64,000 nt of DNA from assembly GCF_020382885.2 (NCBI RefSeq), contig NC_058502.1, positions 14,535,950-14,599,949 of the forward strand. The letters run 5' to 3'. Position 1 is the stretch's first letter, and each line of letters begins with the position of its first letter. Positions 1-10,646 of the stretch are shown one piece after another. Origin of the DNA: Scatophagus argus (lineage: Eukaryota; Chordata; Actinopteri; Scatophagidae). A program made the position numbers and the translations under genes. The notes below the pieces were generated by a model. The model made no database searches, was not told the origin of the DNA, and saw nothing but the letters and a program-made list of their open reading frames with translations.

Positions 1-691
1 CTATATATATAAATGATTGCAGTGGGGAGTGGGGTGAGTTTCATAGACTCTTCCCAAGATAAATATTATTTTCTCTCTGGAACGTTCCGTGAACTTAAAA
101 AAGAAATACCCTCCCACCAGCATCTTAAAATAATATGGCACTTAATTAAATGATGCTGTTCAATTCACCATTAATAACTAAAAGTGCAAATTCGAGATGG
201 TCTTTCCTAATTTACACTACAATTAAGCAACTGATAAAATCATGAAAAAAATGATGATGCACCCTGTTTACAAATTATTCCAGCCATGTTTTTAATTTTC
301 GAATGAAGACCTGGCACTATTGTATGACACATTTAACTTTTCCTTCTCTGGAGAACGTTCAGTCACCAGTAGCAAAAATTCACCTTCTTTGCTGTTTCTC
401 AAAGCTGACATGTTGATCCAGTTAGTTTCCGGGTGACTTTGGTTAGAAAAATACACCCCAAATACCGAGATGCCACTGATGAGTGGTGATGCACGCAAGG
501 TCCATCCCTTTTTCAAAGACAATCTAACTTTGTCTGCCAGTCTTTGGTGTTAAACAGCCTTCTCTCACTCCTTCAAGTACTCAATTCACAGTAAGAACAA
601 AACATAATCCTCCCCTTTTCTGACTCCTGACTCTTCCTTTATCATTTCACTGTGATTTGTATGGTAATCTTAGCATTTGTGTATTCTGCAG
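1..691 (+). other. lhcgr: lhcgr last intron (3' part)
   Basis: This AT-rich stretch lies before the final lhcgr exon and ends in a pyrimidine-rich tract with the acceptor AG at 690-691. I see no exon of the leucine-rich ectodomain here, so the earlier exons must lie to the left of the window. The short open frame at 292-522 on the minus strand has no recognisable content. Confidence 0.75.
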
Positions 692-1841
692 AGAGACCAC
701 TGCAGATGGTAGGAATCTTATTGATGACATCAACTTTCAGTATCCAGACCTGGAGTTTGATTGTCTCAACAACCCCTTCGTCAAGTGCACACCAAAGCCA
801 GATGCTTTTAACCCTTGTGAGGACCTTCTGGGCTTCCCCGTCCTGCGCTGTCTCACCTGGATCATTACTGTTTTTGCTGTGACTGGTAACCTGGCTGTTC
901 TGGTTATCCTGCTAATTAGCCACCATAAGATAACCATCTCCAGGTTTCTCATGTGTAACCTGGCTGTCGCTGACCTCTGCATGGGGCTCTACCTGATGCT
1001 CATTGCCTTCATGGACTACCACTCCCGTCACGAGTACTACAACCACGCCACGGACTGGCAGACAGGGCCTGGATGTGGCATAGCGGGGTTTTTGACTGTG
1101 TTTGCCAGCGAGCTGTCAGTATATACACTGACTGTGATTAGCCTTGAACGCTGGCACACCATCACTAATGCCATGCACGTCAACAAGAGGCTGCGGATGC
1201 ACCACGTCGCAGTCATCATGGGGGCAGGCTGGGGCTTCTCTCTGCTGGTTGCCCTGCTCCCTCTTGTGGGGGTCAGCAGTTACAGCAAAGTGAGCATCTG
1301 TCTGCCCATGGATATTGACACACTAGGCTCTCAGGTTTATGTGGTGGCTGTGCTCATTCTCAATGTTGTAGCTTTCCTGGTGGTCTGCTACTGTTACATA
1401 TGCATGTATTTGAGTGTTCACAATCCAGAGCACTCCACGCGCCATGGAGACACCAAGATTGCCAAGCGCATGGCTGTGCTCATTTTCACCGACTTTGTGT
1501 GCATGGCGCCGATCTCCTTCTTCGCCATCTCTGCAGCCCTGCGTATGCCCCTCATAACGGTGTCTCACTCAAAGATCCTGCTCATCCTTTTTTACCCCAT
1601 CAACTCCCTCTGCAATCCTTTCCTGTACACCCTCTTCACACGAGCTTTCAGGAAGGACGTGTGCCTGCTGCTGAGTCGCTGCAGCTGCTGCCACGCCAAC
1701 TCTGACTGTTACAGGTCACAGACTATGGCTTCACACCTCAACTCTGCTCAAAAAATGTCCACCAGAAAACCTCAATCACTTAGCTTCTATGCCTATCACA
1801 TTAAGATGAAGGGTTGCTTTATTAACAAGGGAACCACATGA
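692..1841 (+). CDS. lhcgr: Luteinizing hormone/choriogonadotropin receptor, last coding exon (partial gene)
   Basis: This exon encodes the end of the hinge, seven membrane helices and the cytoplasmic tail (about 383 residues) of a glycoprotein hormone receptor. It enters in phase 2 after the acceptor at 690-691, like the last exon of FSHR and LHCGR, and stops with TGA at 1839-1841. Family marks visible: the hinge motif [31 protein letters not shown] in helix 2, DWQTGPGC before helix 3, ERW at the end of helix 3, KVSICLPMD in extracellular loop 2, [16 protein letters not shown] in helix 6 and NPFLY in helix 7. CMGLYL, YYNHA and [12 protein letters not shown] favour LHCGR over FSHR, and the tail-to-tail neighbour gtf2a1l agrees with the human LHCGR position. 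The product binds LH at the gonadal cell surface and couples mainly to Gs. Tail cysteines (SRCSCCH) could be palmitoylated. The hinge lacks the usual sulfotyrosine position. Teleosts have duplicated LH receptors, so the exact paralog is open. Confidence 0.9.
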
Positions 1842-2297
1842 CTACCAAAGCAGAAAATCTTATTATGAACTTGAAGTCAGCATCTGCTGTCTTGCTAAAA
1901 ATGTAGCACTTCTTCAAAATTTAGGTCACGCGGAAGAGATTGTCAGTCTTGTACATGACAGCCATCGGATCAGATTTGATCTTGGTTTGTTTACAAAGTG
2001 AGAATTTCATCAGTCAGGACCAAGAGACCTCAAACTGGAGACGACAGCTGCCGCAGCTTCCATTTCTGCACAGGTGATGTGGTACGAATTAACAGATGGA
2101 TGGAGCAGGAATGGGGAGCAAAGAAAACAGGTTTATTTGTAAAAACATAATAAAACGCTGATGGTCCTTTACATTATTAAGATCAAGATGTTACAAGTAG
2201 ATCCATTTAGTTCTGTTAAAGATCAATCAATAAAAATTATTTATTATTCTGTCTTTATGAAAGTTTGGATGCTTGAATTTGAATACAGTGAAATAAA
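1842..2297 (+). other. lhcgr: lhcgr 3' UTR with polyadenylation signals
   Basis: AATAAA occurs at 2149-2154, 2229-2234 and 2292-2297, within 310-460 bases of the stop codon. Any of them could end the message; the first two lie in AT-rich context typical of a cleavage region. Confidence 0.6.
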
Positions 2298-3158
2298 TGT
2301 GATCAAATGGGAGTCTGTGTCTTAGCTCATCAGAGATGGGTTTTAGCGCCATCTATTGGGGTATTGTACTCAGGATACATTTGGTCAGGGACACTTGAAA
2401 ACTGCAGACATGCCAGAGCAGCCTCAGAGACAGTTAAAGCTGGGACCAGGACTATGAGAAACTTGACTACTGTTCAAACCGTCCTGGATTTTCATAATGA
2501 AAGATTTTAATGAACGTGTGGTCAGTTGCCATCTTTCTTAAGTTTCCACATTTAACAACAGCTGTCAACTGTGGGTTTGCCAAACATTCATTTTTATTCT
2601 TACTTTCAGAGAACATATGGGAGTATGGTTTTATTTTTAAAAAAAATCCACTAATTTGGAAGAAAACAAACATAATTTGGTGTACATGGGAAGGGGGTGG
2701 ATTTTATATTCTTTTAATAATCTTCTATCCCTTCAGACTTAATCTGCAACTCCTTGTAGGGGTTCAAACCCACAGAAGCACTGCAATACAATTCACAATT
2801 TTATATGAAGGAATGTACCAGGACTGTCAGTATAACTGCAAAAACACTGCCAGGATCAAAATGAAAACTTGACATTAAAAGCAAACATTTTCCAAGGATT
2901 TGTCACTGATTTTGATCTGGTTTTGTAAGCTGTTGCTGGAGCTGTCACATCACCCTTCGTATATTCTCTAGTTCTCTACTTTCTAGACTCAACAATTAAT
3001 TGATTTTAGGGTCCATGCTGGCATTTATATATTTAATTTTAGTAATATTAAGCCAGTGGGACCTGTATGGATTCAAGACTGAAAACAAACCCTCTTAGTT
3101 CATTACAGAATAAAAAACAAGGCAACAATGACTTGCAGGGGTGTGCAGAGGTAAGGGG
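2298..3158. other. Intergenic region between convergent lhcgr and gtf2a1l
   Basis: About 0.9 kb between the two 3' ends. It holds a CTCF-like site at 2345-2359 (minus orientation) just after the lhcgr polyadenylation signals. The open frames at 2307-2510 and 2510-2872 show no family features and I do not treat them as genes. Confidence 0.6.
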
Positions 3159-3641
3159 TTTATTCAGTGCAGCACAACAGTGCAGGTCAGCATATTTGAA
3201 GTATGATTAAAGGCAAGACATTACAAGGATTGCAAATCAAACAGCACAATTGGTAACTTCAAAGCAACATGACAGAAGAAAACTAATTTCAGGGCAAATA
3301 AACTTTTACTCCACTAATATATCAAACTGTTTTCAGCAAAATATTATACAACATAAATTCATGCTGTTTGTTTCAGTAGATTGGATTCAGAGGCAACACT
3401 CTAAGTAATTGGTTGTAACATCATAAATGACTTGCAGCAATGCTCTGATAATTACATACTGAAAAAAAAAACCCAAAACACAAAAGCATCAGTGATTGTG
3501 CACAGTGGTGTTTTAACTTCCTGCTTCATGAGCCAAATTACACCACCAAGAAGTCTAAATTCACTGACTGTTTTCCCCCTTTAAATCATTTTCCCTTCTT
3601 TCTACGTGATGACCTGATGTGTGCGACAGAACTGAAGCTCA
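3159..3641 (-). other. gtf2a1l: gtf2a1l 3' UTR with polyadenylation signal
   Basis: The plus strand reads TTTATT at 3159-3164, which is AATAAA on the gene strand, about 480 bases after the stop codon. The tract between is AT-rich with no open frame of note. Confidence 0.6.
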
Positions 3642-6600
3642 TTACCACTCAGCTTCCCCAACAGCTTTAGAGAACACGTAGTCCCTGCCTCCGTAACACA
3701 TCACTCCATCTTTCAAATGAAACTTCCAGCGATTCTTACTGCGGTGGATCTACAATACAAAGAAAATGTGAAAATATTAACAGTCAGTTTTCAGCACTGG
3801 TCTTTGTTGAAAGGGAAATAAAAGCCAATAAGTTCTTACTTTGTCATACTGGCAAACGATTACATTGTCAGTGTCAAACAGATCAGGGATGTCCTGCTCA
3901 ATCACATCATCACCTGAATTCAAAGGATCCTAATCGACAGGAAATGTGTTGTAGGACAAACAGTTAAACTGTGCCTGCAAAACACGACTGATGCATGTTA
4001 TTTCTATTTCACAAATCAGCTACAAATAAACTGTGAGAAAATGTGTATCAAAGTCACCCACTCACCTCTTCCTCCACATTAGCGAGTTCATCAGCTGCCT
4101 CGCCGTCGCTGCTGGAGGAGAGGCTGTTGCCGTCACTGCTTCCATCGCCTTCCTGCAGGGCCTTTACAGCCTCTGCGTTGATTATACCCAGAAAGTCATT
4201 CTCTTCCAGGGGAACTCCGTTTTCCTCCTCAGTGTCAGAGTTGTCTGCAGGACCGTCCAGCTGAACGATGTCCGACAGCTCACTGTAGCTGTAGTCCAGG
4301 TCCAGCTCGACAGGGATTGAAAAAGAAATGTATCATTTACATTTTACATTTTAACTGCCATGGTATAATTGCTGAACTTCCGTAAAGATTTACAGTATGG
4401 TCATGCTCTAAGCTGAAAATTAGATCTTCCACAATGCAACTCAACATCTTTCATTTGACATTCTAAATGGCACCTACATTCTGTAACACTGGTTGAGTGC
4501 CCCTTAAAAAGGAACAGTCCTACATTTTGTGAAATACATATCTGAGTTTTTGGAGAGAGACATGTTACAAGCCTAGTCAATACAAAGCTACATCTAGCTA
4601 CGAGACATAACGTGTTAATTTGTGAACTGCTGAGGTGCTGGTAGGCAGAAGTGGTTGCCTTTCGACACAGCCAAGCTACCTTATTGCCCATTTCCGGTCT
4701 TTATGCTACACTAAGATAACAGACTGCTGGCCCCAGGCACATATTTTACACATATGAGTGTTCGAGTGGAACTATTCATTTCACAATACACATCCACACT
4801 CCAACAACTGTCATTCCCTATTTCTGTTACTAACAAAACTACTAGATTCCTCACCCTTTCTGCTTTTTCTCTCTCCTCCTCAATCACCTTTTTCAGAATG
4901 TCATCAATGTCGCTGGTCTTAAATTGTGTTGTTTGTGTCAAAGCCTCCTCAGTGCCTGGAATCTGGAAGTCTAATAACTGACTGTGGGTTGAGGTGGCCA
5001 TGCTGAGATTCACAGGTTCAGACTGTGAACTCAGCGCCGCCTCTTCCAGCGTGACCTCTGGCTCTGGAGAGTGGGCCCCCTCAGAGGTCTGAGCAGCAGG
5101 AACTTGTGACTGATGGGGGATGCTGCTCTCCTGACCGGGGGGTAAACTAGCCTTTGGATGTGGAGGCTGTGTGACAGAAGTAGCTGAGCTGAGCTGAACA
5201 GAGGATGGCTCCACCTCCTGAGAATGAGTGGTGTTTGGTGGGACTGCAGCTGACTGAGGGGCAGGAGCTTTTCTCCACTCAGTGACTTTTTGTGTGGGCT
5301 GGGACACAGTTTGATGACCGGCTGCAGCCTGAGTAACCACAACGGGAACATTGACCTTGTAAAGTTGTCCTTAGTAAAACAAAAGGGAAGAGAGAAATGC
5401 TCTTTAACCCTACCAGTACATGCTAAACGTTGACACAGATTGAGGCTCGTAACGAGTAAAGTCATTGTGTACCAGAAGCTGTTTGTAGCGTGACTCCAGC
5501 TGGTATCTGCACAGGGTAAGCTAACCCAGCAGGGAGGGAGAAAGTAGCGAGCGTCTCCGAGTTGTTCTGCAATGAACAAAGGAAATATATTTCATCATAT
5601 CAAACATAAAAAATGATTCACAGCGATCTGAAAAACTCTGGCCACGACAATCAGACATTGCAGATTCTTGGCTGACACGGTTTGACTGCACTATAATTCC
5701 AGTGTGACACCAGCCTCCTTAAAGCACTAAAAACTCTGAGGTCAACTGGTCGGCTACGCAGCTGTCTTGTCAAATAAATCAAGTGAATGTGAATACGAAG
5801 GCAAATAATAGTCAATAATATGAATCTTACAAGAAATCACACAACTGAACTTTAAATGCTACTTAATATAGCAATTAAATGTTATACTATCAAAACCATT
5901 TGGTTGAATTTATGTGCTTTGAATGATACTCTTTGATATAAAAGTGCAAAAAAACTTGACTTTAAGTATTTTTACAAATTCAAATTCCAAATATATATTC
6001 AAGCCCATCAAATTACAATAGTGAGTTCTTGATTTTGGTATCTGAAATTTAAAAATCCAAAATGAATCAACTTTGACTTATTTTTGTAAAAAGCAATATG
6101 AGGTCAGGGAGGTGGTGTACTGCAACACCTGATGACACTTGCCTTGAGCCTTGGGAAACTGTGGATATTCTGAGTTGCCGGGATCACAACTGAGGCTGAG
6201 AGCAAAAAATCAAAAGAATAAACTGGCTGCTCTCGAAATCACTTCAGTTACATCTGCAGCAGCGTACATCTGAAGAAACTGATCTAATTTTACTACGTGT
6301 TTGACAAGCTGTATTAATGGACAATATAAATAAAGACGTTTGTTTTGTCAGAAGCAGTTCACTTCAAGCAGCAGTGCGTCACCTGTGACCTCTTGATCAG
6401 ACTGACTGTAGTTGGCAGGGAGCTGAAGCACAAAGTTGGATGAGTTGATATTGTTTTTCCTGAAGTCTTCCATTGCCTTTGACTGCATCATCTTTGACTC
6501 CCAAAGCTGCACAGCAGAGGACACAGCAGTCTGTCTTCACTAGATGATCTAACTGAAAACCTGAGTCATGACGTGCATTTAAAAAACAAACAAACAAACA

Positions 6601-7625
6601 AACAAGCAGGTTTAAGTAGAATATGACTCACATGTCTTAAATCTTCCAGGACACGGTCTTCAAGCCCTTCATCCAAGAAGAGCTCCCTCATACTCTCAAT
6701 CACATCATCAATTATGGACAAGTAGAGTTTGGCCTGCAGGTGTTGACAAAGACTGCAAGTCAGAAGCTGTTCAGCAGCTTGTGCGGATAAAGTGATTCAT
6801 CCCCAACAGTTAATCTTTGCTTTGATAAGCAGCATACCAACTTCTATTTACACATACACTTTTTTATATGTTGCTGCCTGTTGGATAATGTAGACTCATT
6901 CTCATACTCATGACATTTATTTACCTCACCCACTTGCACTATACTCCACCCTGCACTACCTCACTTTTGGACTACCTCCAGAAAAATATTTATTTCACTT
7001 ATTTTATTTTGTGTTACCTTATTCTATTTTATTTTTATTTTATTCTTCAATTATATGTTACTTGTTACGTTCTATGTATGCACCAATCACCAAGACAAAT
7101 TCCTAGTAATGTGAAACCTCTTCACTTTTCTGTTTCTGTTCTTTAACATACGAAAAGTATCGTTTTCTTTTCTGCAGCTTTATGCAGCTAAAATTACTTT
7201 GAGAAAAACTGAAATTATAAATTACTCAATACTGTACATTTCAGTCAATTCAACATAAAAAAAAAAACCCAAAACAAATGATAGTAACATAAAATATGTC
7301 AGAGCAGATTTATTAAACGGGACAAAACGTGGTTGATGTTGGCGACAAATAAATCTTTCTGAGAACTAACTCGTATTTTTTGGATGACAGCACGATTAAG
7401 TAAACTGCACCGAGCTAAAACAAAGAAATAACTTTCGGTTCAGAATAAATGCGCTTACAGGAGCGCAGTTATTAGTTATTATTCACCCGTAAAGAGTAGG
7501 CCAACACGCAACAGTTCTGCTATTCGTTAGCTTTTAGCAAAACTATGCTAATGCTATTAGTAGACCTACAGCAACACAAGCTAAAAAGTAGCTTTGCTTA
7601 CCACTGGTCCTGTATTGGTCAGCAT
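3642..7625 (-). CDS. gtf2a1l: TFIIA alpha/beta-like factor, complete, nine exons
   Basis: The product is the large TFIIA subunit precursor of the ALF type, a general transcription factor that stabilises TBP on promoter DNA. Coding exons on the minus strand: 7602-7625, 6632-6733, 6383-6506, 6143-6195, 5473-5566, 4855-5369, 4066-4305, 3840-3929, 3642-3749 (1,350 nt, 449 residues). All introns are GT-AG except intron 4, which starts with GC. The N-terminal helical region (about residues 9-55) has KLYLSIIDDVIESMRELF and LWESKMMQSKAMEDF. PAGVTLQTASGQLYKVNVP follows, then a Pro/Gln/Ser-rich linker encoded mostly by exon 6, an acidic Ser/Asp region, and the C-terminal beta-barrel segment with DIPDLFDTDNVIVCQYDK and the end AVGEAEW. 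A QLDG motif at residues 319-322 matches the taspase-1 cleavage consensus. The start has A at -3. Synteny with lhcgr and ston1 favours gtf2a1l over its paralog gtf2a1. Confidence 0.94.
4505..4715. repeat. Interspersed teleost repeat, degenerate copy in gtf2a1l intron 6
   Basis: This piece resembles a repeat common in percomorph genomes, with a 'GTGTTAATTTGTGAACT' core followed by 'GAGGTGCTGGTAGGCAG' and 'TTTCCGGTCTTTATGCTA'. The same order of motifs recurs at about 37670-37930. I cannot assign the family with certainty. It lies between exons 6 and 7. Confidence 0.5.
6915..7146 (+). mobile_element. 3' end fragment of a LINE-like element (copy 1)
   Basis: This piece in gtf2a1l intron 1 is near-identical to 22315-22556. 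Shared blocks include 'CACTTGCACTATACTCCACC', 'TACCTCCAGAAAAATATTTA' and 'CCAATCACCAAGACAAATTC'. This copy loses the terminal tail after 'GTGAAACCTCTTCACTT'. The sequence looks like the 3' end of an L2/CR1-type non-LTR retrotransposon; the class is from memory. Confidence 0.65.
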
Positions 7626-10416
7626 GATTTAAGTCAAAAATAACTGCAGTGGGATGAGAATAGACATTGGAAAAGCAATATAAACAATTAAATGAAATAA
7701 TCTAATAGTGGCAGTTTGGCCCGCACCAACTTGTTGACACACAGGTGAAGGTAATCAACCACCACAGGTAGACGTGATGGGAGCCGACACCTTCACTGTT
7801 TGGGTGAAGAAAACAGAGAAAACAGTGACTGATGGAAACACTTCTTAATATTACATTATATTCCTGTCACCTTAAAATGTGTTTAGATAGACATTCAATT
7901 TCATTCCACTTAATTTTAATCTCTTTTGCCAAAGTAAAACGACAGTTTAGACTTTCTTCTTGTTCTCCATTTCTCCAGCTGTCTGTAACCAAACATTTGG
8001 TGACTTTTTGTGACAAGGTTACAATGAGAAATTCTGGTACAACTTGAGAGGCATCATATCTCAGCTGGGTGGTTGGGGGCGCTTATGTCACACAGTACAC
8101 AGTAAATATCCTTTTGTTGAATAGTAGTAGCTTAACTGTGACTTGCACAACCCTGTAGTTTTAGAGAGGCTGAGGTTGTCCAATCCCTCAAATAGGCTAT
8201 TTCTGTGAAACACAACCTTCCCAGCTCCACTTTTCTGGTTGCTTTTAATAGAAGGGTTATTCTTTTGTACATTTTCCACAGTGCTGGGAGCTCAGCACAG
8301 TCTGTGATCCCCAGAGTGCACAATGCCAGAAGTTAAAAATCTTTCGACCTTTGCAAAACACTTTATTTTAAACTTGGCATTCGATAGATTTGTAGCAGGA
8401 GGTGCTTTGGCACCTACTTCCCCAAAGCATCTGTTTGGCAAAGCTGGCTCTCTGTCAACATTGGAGGTGGACTCTAATGAGGATGAGAAAGCTGGGGCTG
8501 AGAAACAGCAGCATGAGACACACCTGTGGATACTACAGTCAGTTGGCTGTCACTTTTCTACAAAGCTTCTCTTTACTCACACGTTCTCCATGACTTATAA
8601 GATGACACGTTCTTTATATAACCAATATTACTTTATCTATGTTATGCATATGCATTCACACTTAACTAAAAGATGGCTTTCAGAACATAAGTGAGAAGTC
8701 TTTAGTAAAAAAAAAAAAAAAAAAAAAATATATATATATAAAGCCCAGAAAACACATAATAGCACACAATTAATAACAAGAAATAAGCAAGCAAAGAGAG
8801 TGAAACAGTTTAATTGTTTTGGAAATTATTTCTTCAGAAGGTGAGACTCAAAGAGGCCAGTGTGAAAATTACTGCATTGAAAAACAGCAGCACTCATGTA
8901 AAAAAAAAAACAAAAAAATAAAGTGTTATTATAACACTGGAGTTTTGAATGTGCAATATCCATGATTGATCCATTGTGTTCCCAATTCAGGATAGGATAC
9001 TTCACAACCTCTGCACCTGTGGACTTAATCAGATAAAACTAAATGTCACAGCATGTGCCATTTTGAAAAGATAATTTCCTCCAAATCATGTCAATTACTG
9101 AGTTCCAGCCTGTCATTACTCACTGCTGGATGTCTCGGTCCCTCAACAGCACCGTGATGATGCACCAAACTGTTAAGATGTGCTCTTTTGGCACTCAGTG
9201 GTGTTTAAAATGTTTGTTTTTCTGTGAAAACAAATATCACTTAATGTTTATCAGTTATGTTTGATTTTAACATGTTGCCGTAGCCATGTTGGATGGCTGC
9301 ATTCATATGAACAGAAAGCAGCCTCTTCATTTAACAAGTTGGTTAAACTCAAAGCTAGTTTCTGTTCTACGAAGAGTGTGTGTGGTAGAGCCACATACAC
9401 TTCACAAGGTGTTCAAAGACTGGAATAAGTACCATAAGTCATTCAGGTTTAATTCAATCTTTACTCTTGATGTGCATAATATCCAGCTTAAGCCAGGTAC
9501 CTCACATATAAAAGTCATCACTGAGGCTTTGTTGGTCACTATGAAGCTTTACCATTCTTTTCTTTTTGTTTTTTTAATTCAACCTATTCACAACTCAGAG
9601 GCAGAAAGATCACATAATAAAAGATTTGACTTGCTTAAATAAATTTACAGTCCTCCAGAATACAACCTTGGTATAAAGTCAAATGTCAGCTTGAGGTAAG
9701 CAACAAAAGTAATGAGTTGTATTCCATGTGAAAAGAATAAGGAAAATTAATATTAGCACCCTGTGCTGCATACTAAATTTCAGACATACTGACGAAATCA
9801 TCGTCATATTTGGCAAAAACAAGACAGTTCCCGTTAAAATAAGAAATGATTTTATATCTTTGTAATTTGGGCAAAACGATTTAATTGTCCGTTTGTTTCA
9901 TGTTGCTTTGAACCTCTGAACAGAGTGTTACATTGCTGAGAATGGCTGTTAATTGGCATGGTCTGAGTCAGTCTGAAACTAAACTGTAATAAATGTGATT
10001 GATCCACTTCAGACAAAATCTGCGACACAAACTATAATGTGACCTACCTTTGAAATTATGTTTGTTTTGCAGCTTTTTCTTTTGTGCAGTTTTTGTTTTT
10101 CATACATAAATAAATCACTTTGGAAGTATGTGAACCCGCTAAATATTACAGCACAGCAAAAGGGCCTGACCCTAAACATCTGCTACTGATGCTGATAATT
10201 AGCTTTTCTCAAACACAGTAAATATCCCTCATTACTGAAGCTGTTTATCTCATAAAGACTGTATAGTATACATTTATTAAGGATGCAAATCATTCTGGAG
10301 GTGCAGTGCAGATGATGCAAATGCAAGCTTATATACAGTACTCATATACATTGTAAATTTACAGTTCATAAATCTATTAAATGTAAAGTGCTAGGCAAAA
10401 GGACCATATTAATTTG
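7626..10416. other. Intergenic: gtf2a1l 5' flank and ston1 downstream region
   Basis: About 2.8 kb separates the gtf2a1l start codon from the likely ston1 polyadenylation site. The gtf2a1l promoter should lie just above 7625, but I see no clear TATA box or CpG-rich core. The rest is AT-rich with a poly-A/TA tract at 8707-8740. Open frames at 8323-8694 and 9286-9642 look like chance. Confidence 0.5.
8707..8740. repeat. Poly-A tract followed by (TA)n
   Basis: A run of about 22 A residues passes directly into six TA units. It could be the tail of an old retroposed copy or a simple microsatellite. Confidence 0.9.
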
Positions 10417-10422
10417 TTTATT
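10417..10422 (-). promoter_or_regulatory. ston1: Likely ston1 polyadenylation signal
   Basis: TTTATT on the plus strand is AATAAA on the gene strand, 225 bases after the ston1 stop codon. It is the first canonical signal downstream of the last exon. Confidence 0.5.
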
Positions 10423-10646
10423 TAGTCTATCTAGACTAATTCAGTCTTAGTTAAAGGATACAAAATCAGTTAACCTCCATGAGAATTACTACCAGGCTAT
10501 GTGTGAGTAGAAGAATTTGACACCAGATATAAGCAGAAAGTCCCTCATCACCCTTGTTTTTTTTTTCTTTTCATTTTTCATTAGGAAGATTTTGGCAAAT
10601 ATCTTGGATCAAAGGCATAATGCCCTCTTCAGAGCTTCTTCGATGA

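Noticed and set aside
692-1841. Alternative call of fshr or tshr for the receptor exon
   Set aside because: Several LHCGR-type residues in helices 2 and 5 and the position next to gtf2a1l favour lhcgr. The C-terminal tail does not resemble Fshr, as I recall it.
5031-5579. 182-residue minus-strand frame beside gtf2a1l exon 6
   Set aside because: Out-of-frame reading through gtf2a1l exons 5-6 and the intron between them; the true frame encodes the TFIIA linker.
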